DNA from: VBDM01 sp041496705
Lineage (GTDB): Bacteria > Pseudomonadota > Gammaproteobacteria > Burkholderiales > SG8-39
NCBI GenBank assembly: GCA_041496705.1
Contig: JBGQFD010000083.1
Location: forward strand, 1 to 16,447
Length of the DNA stretch: 16,447 nucleotides
Reading direction: 5' to 3'
A program made the translations under genes and the position numbers. Positions 1 to 6,306 of the stretch are shown here, piece after piece; position 1 is the stretch's first letter; the number at the start of each line of letters is the position of its first letter. The notes under the pieces were generated by a model that had not been told where the DNA came from, ran no database searches, and worked only from the letters and a program-made list of their open reading frames with translations.

Positions 1-421
1 CGTTTAGCGACCCGACCTTGAAGGTCGAGTGGTAAATGACCAAAACGGGTCCGGTGATTCCGAGGAACATGTGCAGCTTGAACCAGTGCCGAAGCTCGCC
101 CGCCCGCTGCAGGACGCGCACGCGCTTGCGCAAGGGGTAGAGCAGCAGCAGCGCCATGAACAACGAGCCGACCAAGCCCATGTAGTAACCGGGATCGGAG
201 CCCGGCGTATACAGCTCGACGCGGCCGGCAATCCAGGCGCCTGCTGCAAGGAAGAGCGCGACGAGCCAGATCGATGTTGCCGACAGCGGACGCACGCCGC
301 CGCGACGCTCGGCGCCCCGATGCTGGCGCGCAGCCGAACGGCGCTCTACGTCGAAGGGGGGATTTGCCGAGAAGGACACGGGTACCTGCCGGGAATGCGG
401 GGATGTTGATTCGGAGGCCAC
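1..421 (-). CDS. Putative b-heme-type membrane protein, C-terminus beyond left edge
   Basis: An open frame of 140 codons runs off the left edge without a stop; an in-frame TGA lies just upstream of the chosen start. The start is taken as GTG at 421, with AGGG three bases upstream; a second GTG at 379 (residue 15) has AGG five bases upstream and is equally possible. Residues 1-45 are polar and Arg-rich. Hydrophobic segments lie near residues 48-66, 82-97 and 114-130. His117 (in HWFKLHMFLG) and His131 (in VIYHSTF) are 14 residues apart at the two ends of one predicted helix, as in b-type cytochrome and ferric-reductase-like membrane domains; His112 is nearby. Inference: a heme-binding membrane electron carrier working with the divergent flavoprotein at 622. 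The exact family is not recognised, and the missing part may hold the rest of the heme site. Confidence 0.68.
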   Translation of the reverse strand, partial: MASESTSPHSRQVPVSFSANPPFDVERRSAARQHRGAERRGGVRPLSATSIWLVALFLAAGAWIAGRVELYTPGSDPGYYMGLVGSLFMALLLLYPLRKRVRVLQRAGELRHWFKLHMFLGITGPVLVIYHSTFKVGSLN

Positions 422-431
422 GACCCTGAAC

Positions 432-448
432 CGATGACATTGTCATCG
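432..448. promoter_or_regulatory. 17-bp perfect palindrome, possible operator
   Basis: CGATGACA and TGTCATCG flank a single central T, giving two perfect 8-bp arms. The palindrome sits only 10 bp upstream of the proposed GTG start of the leftward membrane protein, in the divergent region shared with the iron-sulfur flavoprotein gene. Such compact symmetry suits a dimeric regulator. No regulator can be named from this sequence. Confidence 0.45.
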
Positions 449-463
449 ACCGACACATCTCGC

Positions 464-519
464 GCCGTGAAGAAAATTCCACTTTGCGCGAAAAATCGTC
501 GTTGCCGTGAAAAATTTCC
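464..519. repeat. Imperfect direct repeat with phased A-tracts in divergent promoter region
   Basis: GCCGTGAAGAAAATTCC (464-480) recurs as GCCGTGAAAAATTTCC (504-519), with starts exactly 40 bp apart, about four helical turns. A-tracts at 473, 491, 510 and 521 are spaced near multiples of the helical repeat, which could bend the DNA. This AT-rich patch contrasts with the GC-rich genes on both sides and is the likely control region for both divergent genes. A possible -10-like hexamer TATCAT lies at 558-563, without a clear -35. Confidence 0.4.
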
Positions 520-621
520 GAAAATCCCGCTACTTAGCTGCCAAGTGCGGCGTAGGGTATCATGATCGCGCCGAAGTTTCATCATCCAACGCCCTGCAGC
601 GCGGGATCGCATTCCTGATCC

Positions 622-1929
622 ATGCTCGACAACCTCACTTTCACTACCTTGCTGATATACGGCCTGCCCTTTCTGGCGGCCTTCGGGTGGTACCTCGCAC
701 GACAGCGCAGGAACGAGCGCGAGAGTTCCACGCGGCTCGCCCAAGCGGTCGAATCAGGACTCAACGAGCCCGCATCCCTGCACCCCGTCATCGACCCGCT
801 CCGCTGCCTCAACTCTAGGGCCTGCGTGGCCGCCTGCCCGGAGAATGCGATCGGCATCGTCGGCGGCAAGGCGCAGCTGGTGAACGCGGGCGCGTGCATC
901 GGCCACGGCGCCTGCATGGCGGCGTGCCCGCATGACGCGATCCGGCTCGTGTTCGGCACCTCCAAGCGGGGAATGGACATTCCCTTCGTCAAACCGAATT
1001 TCGAAACCAACGTGCCTGGGATGTTCATCGCCGGGGAACTCGGCGGCATGGGGCTGATTCGCAAGGCTGTCGAGCAGGGCCGCCAGGCGATCGAATCGAT
1101 CGCGAAGCTCAAAGGCAGCGGCTTCGCTTACGACGCGGTGATCATCGGCGCCGGACCGGCCGGGATTTCCGCCTCGCTCGCCGCCAAGGAGAAGGGGCTC
1201 CGGGTCGTCACCATCGAGCAGGAGGAATCCTTCGGCGGAGCGGTCTACCACTATCCGCGCAACAAGGTCGTGATGACCGCCCCGGTACAGCTGCCGATCG
1301 TCGGCAGGATGAAATTCGGCGAGGTGAGTAAGGAGAAGCTGCTCGAATTCTGGACGGGCGTAGCCAAGCGCACCCACCTCGAAATCAATTTCTTCGAACG
1401 AATGGAAAAGGTAAAGCCGGACGGTCCGGGTTTTCTCGTCGTCACCTCCAAGGGGCAGTACCGCACCCGCGCCATCCTGCTCGCCATCGGCAGGCGCGGC
1501 ACGCCGCGCAAACTCGGCGTGAAGGGCGAGGAACAGCCCAAGGTGGTCTATCGCCTGATCGACCCCGAGCAGTACCGCGGACAGCACGTGCTCGTCGTCG
1601 GCGGGGGCGACTCTGCGCTCGAAGCCGCGATCGCCTGCGCCGGGGAATCCGGCACGCACGTCACCCTGTCGTACCGCAGCGACGCGTTCTCGCGCGTGAA
1701 GCAGAAGAACCGCGAACGCCTGCAGCGGGCCGAGGCAGGCGGCAGGCTGAAAGTGCTGCTGTCGTCGAACGTCGCGGAAATCGGCGCCGACAGCGTCGCG
1801 CTCGATCAGGACGGAAAGAAGCTGAAGCTGAAGAACGACGCGGTGATCGTCTGCGCCGGCGGCATCCTGCCGACGCCCTTCCTCAGGGAAATTGGCGTGC
1901 AGGTCGAAACGAAGTACGGTACTGCGTAG
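622..1929 (+). CDS. Membrane-anchored ferredoxin / thioredoxin-reductase-like flavoprotein, apparently permuted
   Basis: This 435-residue protein starts with a hydrophobic anchor (about residues 7-25). A double ferredoxin-type domain follows, with motifs CLNSRACVAACP (62-73) and CIGHGACMAACP (92-103). The canonical pattern is CxxCxxCxxxCP; the second cysteine is Ser65 in the first motif and His95 in the second. Residues 129-160 (VPGMFIAGELGGMG, then an AVEQGRQA helix) look like the element that normally ends a thioredoxin-reductase-type flavoprotein. The FAD Rossmann motif GAGPAG (176-181) and the NADPH motif GGGDSALEAA (327-336) come after it, and the chain ends at the strand normally preceding that element. 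No redox CxxC is seen. Inference: NAD(P)H-dependent electron transfer to iron-sulfur clusters at the membrane. The start has no strong ribosome binding site. No gene symbol is recognised. Confidence 0.88.
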   Translation: MLDNLTFTTLLIYGLPFLAAFGWYLARQRRNERESSTRLAQAVESGLNEPASLHPVIDPLRCLNSRACVAACPENAIGIVGGKAQLVNAGACIGHGACMAACPHDAIRLVFGTSKRGMDIPFVKPNFETNVPGMFIAGELGGMGLIRKAVEQGRQAIESIAKLKGSGFAYDAVIIGAGPAGISASLAAKEKGLRVVTIEQEESFGGAVYHYPRNKVVMTAPVQLPIVGRMKFGEVSKEKLLEFWTGVAKRTHLEINFFERMEKVKPDGPGFLVVTSKGQYRTRAILLAIGRRGTPRKLGVKGEEQPKVVYRLIDPEQYRGQHVLVVGGGDSALEAAIACAGESGTHVTLSYRSDAFSRVKQKNRERLQRAEAGGRLKVLLSSNVAEIGADSVALDQDGKKLKLKNDAVIVCAGGILPTPFLREIGVQVETKYGTA

Positions 1930-1940
1930 CCTGATCGGAA

Positions 1941-1956
1941 GCGGCTATACAGCCGC
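1941..1956 (+). terminator. Possible weak terminator hairpin
   Basis: GCGGCT-ATAC-AGCCGC forms a perfect 6-bp stem with a 4-base loop, 12 bases after the stop of the flavoprotein gene, followed on the plus strand by GCGTTT. The T-run is only three bases, and the stem overlaps the last codons of the convergent dehydrogenase gene, so it may be incidental. Confidence 0.25.
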
Positions 1957-2724
1957 GCGTTTGGAAAATCCGCCGTCGATGGTGACGATGGTGCCGCTGG
2001 TGTAGGAACTCAAGTCCGACGCAAGAAAAACCACGGTCGCAGCGACCTCGTCCACGCTCGCCGGCCGCCCGAACGGATTCTTCTTCAATAACTCGGTGTA
2101 GCGCTCCTCGTCGCCGAACATCTGCTGCGCGCGCCTTCTGGAGATCTTGAACACGCGGTCGGTGAGCACCGGGCCTGGACTAATGCCGAGGACGCGCACG
2201 CCGTGCTCCGGGCTCGCGGCGCCGAGCGCTACGGTGAAGGAGATGAGGCTCGCGTTCCCCATCGACCCCGCGAGGTAGACCGGGATCGGTCGCTCGCCAG
2301 CGGTACCGATGATGTTGATGATGACACCCTGCCGGCGTGTCTTCATCTTTGCGAGATAGTGCCGCGTGAGCCCGATGTAGCCGAATACCTTCAGGTCCCA
2401 CCCGGCGCGCCAGGCCGCGTCGTCGACATCGTCGATCGATCCGGCGGGAATGTCGCCCGCGTTGTTGACGAGGATGTCGACCTCGGGGCAGGCGTCGGTG
2501 AGGCGCTTTCTGCCCGCATCCTGCGACAGGTCGAGCGCGAAGGTCTGCACCTCCACCGCGGAAGTCTTGCGAATCGCCGCCGCTTCGCGCTCTAGAAGAT
2601 CGGTCGAGCGCGCCGCCAAGCGCAGCTTGCAGCCTTCGCGGGCGAACCACTGTGCGATCGAAAGACCGATTCCCTTCGACGCGCCGGTGACCAGTACCGT
2701 GCGGCCTCCAAGCTTCAGATCCAT
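1945..2724 (-). CDS. Short-chain dehydrogenase/reductase family protein with altered catalytic site
   Basis: A 259-residue SDR-fold protein of usual length. The start at 2724 is fixed by a strong GGAGG five bases upstream; the frame stays open further upstream, but that stretch lies inside the divergent receptor gene. Visible landmarks are the cofactor motif TGASKGIG (13-20), NNAG (87-90), and the C-terminal ISPGPVLTDR and TSGTIVTIDGG stretches typical of the classical family. The active-site region reads NIIGTAGERPIPVYLAGS: Tyr150 is present, but the YxxxK lysine is Ser154, and the usual serine before it appears to be Gly or Thr. It may be a specialised SDR subfamily with a changed mechanism or a non-oxidoreductase role. 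Substrate unknown. It is divergent from the Bug receptor at 2776 and convergent with the flavoprotein gene, 15 bp away. Confidence 0.88.
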   Translation of the reverse strand: MDLKLGGRTVLVTGASKGIGLSIAQWFAREGCKLRLAARSTDLLEREAAAIRKTSAVEVQTFALDLSQDAGRKRLTDACPEVDILVNNAGDIPAGSIDDVDDAAWRAGWDLKVFGYIGLTRHYLAKMKTRRQGVIINIIGTAGERPIPVYLAGSMGNASLISFTVALGAASPEHGVRVLGISPGPVLTDRVFKISRRRAQQMFGDEERYTELLKKNPFGRPASVDEVAATVVFLASDLSSYTSGTIVTIDGGFSKRAAV

Positions 2725-2754
2725 CGCTCCCTCCGCGGAGATGAACGCTGATGG

Positions 2755-2760
2755 TATATT
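2755..2760 (+). promoter_or_regulatory. Possible -10 hexamer for the receptor gene at 2776
   Basis: TATATT differs from TATAAT at one position and lies 15 bp before the receptor's ATG in a 51-bp divergent gap. It would give a leader of roughly nine bases. No good -35 is seen at the standard spacing, so support is weak. Confidence 0.25.
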
Positions 2761-2775
2761 GAAATCCGGAAAAAA

Positions 2776-3738
2776 ATGAACCGGATTTCGCTCCCTCTGC
2801 TCACGGCTCTCGCGTGCGCCGCCTTTGCGCCCCGCGCGCTCGCCCAAGAATACCCGGCCAGACCGATCCGCCTCGTCGTGCCCTTTCCGCCCGGCGGCGC
2901 GATCGACCTGACCGCCCGCCTGCTGCAGCCGCGCCTCGCCGCAGCGCTGGGCCAGCAGCTCGTCGTTGACAACCGGCCGGGGGCGGCCGGCGCCATCGGC
3001 GCCGAGTCGGTTTCCCGCGCGGCCCCCGACGGCTACACCCTCTTGTATACAGTGGGGGCCGACCTGGCGATCCGCCACGGGATGCCCGGCGCGCTTGACC
3101 TGACCCGGGATCTGACACCAATCGCCGCCGCGGTGGCCTCGGTCAGTTGCGTCGCCGCGCGCGCGGACCTCGCCCTGAACTCCATGGGGGAGTTGATGGA
3201 CTACGCCAAACGCAATCCTGGAAAGCTGACCTACGGCAGCTCTGGAATCGGGTCCACCCAGCATCTGACGGGCGAGCGCCTCCGGCAGTATGGGATCGAC
3301 ATCGTCCACGTGCCCTTCAAAGGCGTGGCGCCCGCGTTGACCGCGGTGGTCGCGGGCCAGATCGACCTGGTGGTGACCAACCTCGCGACCGCGATGCCGC
3401 AGCTGCGCCAGGGCAAGGTAAAGGTGCTCGCCGTAACCCAGCCGAACCGCTTCGAAGGCGCGCGCGACATCCCGGCGGTCAACGAAGCGCTGCCCGGCTT
3501 CGACATGCCGATCGCGTGGTACGGATTCTTCGGACCGCCGAAGCTGCCGGCGGCGATCGTTGTTCGGCTCAACGCCGAGGTCGTGAAATCGCTGCAGGCG
3601 CCCGAGCTGAAAGGCCGGATTACCGATGCATCCATGTCGACGATGTTGACGACGCCCGAGCAGTTCGCGGCGCTCATCCGGGATACCGCCGAAGCCTACG
3701 CCAGGGTGGTCAAGGCCGCGGGCGTGCGGCTCGAATGA
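2776..3738 (+). CDS. Bug/TctC-family periplasmic substrate-binding receptor
   Basis: A 320-residue protein, the normal size of the Bug (Bordetella uptake gene)/TctC receptor family. These periplasmic proteins bind small organic acids, amides or related anions for tripartite tricarboxylate transporters. An N-terminal signal peptide with likely cleavage after ALA (residue 23) precedes the family start YPARPIRLVVPFPPGG (26-41). Other landmarks are DNRPGAAGA, APDGYTLL and VHVPFKGVAPALTAVVAGQIDL. The start is preceded by a weak GGAAA. No TctA or TctB membrane gene is in the window, as is usual for the many orphan Bug receptors of Burkholderiales. It is transcribed alone, divergent from the dehydrogenase, and its stop lies 16 bp from the convergent crotonase gene. 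The ligand cannot be told from sequence. Confidence 0.93.
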   Translation: MNRISLPLLTALACAAFAPRALAQEYPARPIRLVVPFPPGGAIDLTARLLQPRLAAALGQQLVVDNRPGAAGAIGAESVSRAAPDGYTLLYTVGADLAIRHGMPGALDLTRDLTPIAAAVASVSCVAARADLALNSMGELMDYAKRNPGKLTYGSSGIGSTQHLTGERLRQYGIDIVHVPFKGVAPALTAVVAGQIDLVVTNLATAMPQLRQGKVKVLAVTQPNRFEGARDIPAVNEALPGFDMPIAWYGFFGPPKLPAAIVVRLNAEVVKSLQAPELKGRITDASMSTMLTTPEQFAALIRDTAEAYARVVKAAGVRLE

Positions 3739-3754
3739 ACGCTGAGCGGGAAGC

Positions 3755-4474
3755 TTACGCCTTCACGGTTCGCGTTTTCGCCTGCGCGCGCAGCTCGCGC
3801 GCCTTGGCTGCGTCGCCCTGCCTGAGCGCGCGGAAGATGTTCTGATACACCGCGATTACCCCGCGAGGCTGAGCCGCGAGCTTCTCCGCATAGTCCAGCG
3901 TTGTCCGCTCCAACTCCGCGGCCGGACACACGCGATCGAGGAAACCCCATTGGAGCAACGCATCCGCGCCGAGCGCCTCGCCCTCGTAGAGGAGGCGCTT
4001 GGTGCGCGTTTCGCCGACGATGAGGATCAGACGCTCGAGTGCCTCGATCGGATAGAAGAGGCGATTCTTCACTGCCGGCACGGCGAGCCTGAGCGCATCG
4101 TCGCCGAAGCGGAAGTCCGTGGTCGCAGCAAGGTGCACGCCCCCGCCCTGGCAGTGCGCATGCAGCATCGCGATGCTCGGAAAGGGCAGCGCCGCCATGT
4201 CGCGCGCGAACGCCTGGAGTTTCTCGTCGAGCATGGCAAACCCGGCGGCGCGGTTTCCGAATTCCTCGACGAACTTGAGATCGATGCCGGAGCAGAACGC
4301 CTGCTGGCCCGCGCCGCGCAGCACCAGCGCGCCAATGTCCTCGCGGCCCTTCAGTTCTGCGGCGGCGGCGGCGAGCCCCTCGGCGACGCCCGCGTCTATG
4401 GCGTTGCGGCGCGCGGCGTTGTCGAAGGTGACGATCGCGACCGCGCCGCGGACTTCCGTGGAAACGCTGCCCAT
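3755..4474 (-). CDS. Crotonase-fold (enoyl-CoA hydratase/isomerase family) protein, both catalytic Glu absent
   Basis: A 239-residue protein of the crotonase superfamily, slightly shorter than typical hydratases of about 260. The two oxyanion-hole regions are visible: AFCSGIDL (59-66) and CQGGGVHLAATTD (108-120). In classical enoyl-CoA hydratase the second region carries a glutamate where His114 stands here, and the second catalytic glutamate lies in a PE motif where this protein has VPAVKNRLFYP (132-142). Neither is present, so CoA thioester binding is likely but the hydratase reaction is not. Isomerase, hydrolase or lyase chemistry known in other crotonases remains possible. It is last in a minus-strand operon, 16 bases after the hydrolase gene. 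The start at 4474 is chosen because it follows the hydrolase stop; its ribosome binding site is weak. Confidence 0.88.
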   Translation of the reverse strand: MGSVSTEVRGAVAIVTFDNAARRNAIDAGVAEGLAAAAAELKGREDIGALVLRGAGQQAFCSGIDLKFVEEFGNRAAGFAMLDEKLQAFARDMAALPFPSIAMLHAHCQGGGVHLAATTDFRFGDDALRLAVPAVKNRLFYPIEALERLILIVGETRTKRLLYEGEALGADALLQWGFLDRVCPAAELERTTLDYAEKLAAQPRGVIAVYQNIFRALRQGDAAKARELRAQAKTRTVKA

Positions 4475-4490
4475 GCTCGTTCGGACTTCC

Positions 4491-5318
4491 CTAGCCGCCT
4501 GCGATGCGCATGCTGTCGACGAAGCCCAGGCATAGCCGGTTGAACGCTTCGGGGATTTCGAGATTGACGCAATGACCGGTCCGGGGTAACACGTGAAGGC
4601 TCGCGTCGGGCAGAGTGCGCTTGAGGAAGTCGCTCGGGCTTCGGCAACCCGCGTCCTCCTCGCCGACGACCACCAGCACCGGCACCCGCAACTCGGCAAT
4701 GCGCGCTTCGTACGCGTACAGCGCCGCCCGCCCGCCCTGCACACCGCGCATCGTGTTGGCGTGTCCGCGCGGCGACATCGCGAGAAGCTGCCCGGTGAAG
4801 CGGCGGTGTTCCGCCGGATTGTTCTCCGCGAGGCGCCGGCGGTTCGGATTGTTGTTCATCTGCGCGGCGAGCGCCGCCATGCCTCCCGTTTCTATGAGTT
4901 TCGCGGTCGCCTCGGAATTCTCGCGGAAAGCCTTCGGGTCGTCGGACCCGGAACCGATGCCGACCAGGGTCAGCGAAAGGCAGCGTTCGGGATGCCGGAG
5001 CGCGAACTGCAGCGACGAAGCCGCGCCCATCGACACACCGACGAGGTGTGCCTGGGCGATGCCCAGGTGTTCCAGCACGGCAACGATGTCGTCCACCGCC
5101 TTCTCTTGCGAATACGCAGCCACCGCCGCCGGAACCGCCGAGGGCGGGTAGCCGCGCGCGTTGAATACGATGCAGCGGTAGCGCGGCGAAAACGCCTTCA
5201 CCTGCGCGTCGAAGCTGCGGCACGAGCCGCCGAATTCGTGAACGAAGAGCACCGCCGCGCCGGTGCCGCTTTCCTCGTAGTACAGCCCGACCCCGTCGGC
5301 GGTGGTGAGGACGCTCAT
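4491..5318 (-). CDS. Alpha/beta hydrolase
   Basis: A 275-residue cytoplasmic alpha/beta-hydrolase-fold protein with no signal peptide. The nucleophile elbow is GVSMG with Ser96, the acid is probably Asp222 in GEED, and the base is His249 in RTGHC, so the catalytic triad is complete. The loop after strand 3 reads HEFGG (27-31) in place of the common HGxxG. The overall pattern resembles 3-oxoadipate enol-lactonase and related carboxylic ester or lactone hydrolases, but no specific substrate can be assigned. The start codon overlaps the stop of the upstream Bug receptor gene by four bases (ATGA), which points to translational coupling. Inference: it hydrolyses the compound captured by the co-transcribed receptors, or a product of it, ahead of the downstream crotonase-fold protein. 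Confidence 0.92.
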   Translation of the reverse strand: MSVLTTADGVGLYYEESGTGAAVLFVHEFGGSCRSFDAQVKAFSPRYRCIVFNARGYPPSAVPAAVAAYSQEKAVDDIVAVLEHLGIAQAHLVGVSMGAASSLQFALRHPERCLSLTLVGIGSGSDDPKAFRENSEATAKLIETGGMAALAAQMNNNPNRRRLAENNPAEHRRFTGQLLAMSPRGHANTMRGVQGGRAALYAYEARIAELRVPVLVVVGEEDAGCRSPSDFLKRTLPDASLHVLPRTGHCVNLEIPEAFNRLCLGFVDSMRIAGG

Positions 5319-6298
5319 TCGGCCTTGAAACCGGTGAGCTTCACCACGCGCGCCCACTTCTCCAGGTCGCCGCGGATCAGCTCGAAAAAGTCCCCGGGCG
5401 AGTTCGCCGTGGGCTCGAAGCCCTGCGCCGAAATCGCGTCGCGCATCTCCGCCGAGGCGACCGCCTTGCGCACTTCGGCGTTGAGGCGTGCGACGATTTC
5501 CTCGGGCACGCCGCGCGGCGCGATCGCGCCGAACCACGCCGTCGCTTCGAACCCGGGCAGCCCTGCCTCCGCCATGGTCGGCACCGACGGTAGCTGCGCC
5601 ACGCGCGCGGGCCCGAGGACCGCGAGCGCGCGCAGCCGCCCCGACTGGACGTTCTGCACCTGGAAGGAGGCGAGCACGTCGAACATGAGCTGCACCTGAC
5701 CGGCGAGCAGATCCACCAGCGCGGGAGCGACGCCCTTGTACGGGACGTGCACCATGCTCGTCCCGGTGAGCGACTTGAAATGCTCGCCCGAAAAATGCTG
5801 CAGGGTGCCCTCGCCGATCGAGGCGAAGTTGAGCTGCCCGGGCTTCGCCTTCGCGAGATCGATCAGGTCGGAGAGCGATTTCGCCGGAACCGACGCGTTC
5901 ACCACGAGTAGAAAGGGCGCGCTCGCGACCAGGCTCAGCGGCGCGAACGCGGTGAGCGAGTCGTAGGGAGGGTCCTTGCGCACTACCGGCGCCATGCCGA
6001 GCGTGGACACGGTGCCGAGGCCGAGGGTGTAGCCATCGGCGGGTGCGCGGGCGACCGCCGTCACGCCTATGGTACCGCCGGCGCCGGCGCGGTTCTCGAC
6101 CACGACCTGCTGGCCCAGCCCCTCGCTCATTTTCTTCGCCAGCGCGCGGCCGAGAAGATCTGCCGAGCCTCCGGCCGGAAACGGGACGATGAGCCGCACC
6201 GGCCGGGACGGATAGGCCTGCGCCTGCGCAACACCTGCATACGCTGCAGCCGCGCACAGCGCGGCGAGCCCGAATGCAACTGCGTGGCGTGTCGGCAC
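5315..6298 (-). CDS. Bug/TctC-family periplasmic substrate-binding receptor, second in operon
   Basis: A 327-residue Bug/TctC receptor. The start is GTG at 6298, supported by AGGA four bases upstream. The signal peptide probably ends after VAQA (residue 26), just before the family start YPSRPVRLIVPFPAGGSADL. Further landmarks are ENRAGAGGTIG, PADGYTLGLGT and VHVPYKGVAPALVDLLAGQ. It begins eight bases after the stop of the preceding Bug gene and overlaps the hydrolase start by four bases, so all four genes are probably one transcript. Its sequence is clearly different from both other receptors in the window, so this is not a fresh tandem duplication. The ligand is unknown; the neighbouring hydrolase suggests an ester-, lactone- or amide-related organic acid. 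Confidence 0.93.
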   Translation of the reverse strand: MPTRHAVAFGLAALCAAAAYAGVAQAQAYPSRPVRLIVPFPAGGSADLLGRALAKKMSEGLGQQVVVENRAGAGGTIGVTAVARAPADGYTLGLGTVSTLGMAPVVRKDPPYDSLTAFAPLSLVASAPFLLVVNASVPAKSLSDLIDLAKAKPGQLNFASIGEGTLQHFSGEHFKSLTGTSMVHVPYKGVAPALVDLLAGQVQLMFDVLASFQVQNVQSGRLRALAVLGPARVAQLPSVPTMAEAGLPGFEATAWFGAIAPRGVPEEIVARLNAEVRKAVASAEMRDAISAQGFEPTANSPGDFFELIRGDLEKWARVVKLTGFKAE

Positions 6299-6306
6299 CT
6301 TGTCCT

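Noticed and set aside
2725..3309. N-terminal extension of the dehydrogenase frame
   Set aside because: It lies fully inside the divergent Bug receptor gene, while a strong GGAGG supports the start at 2724.
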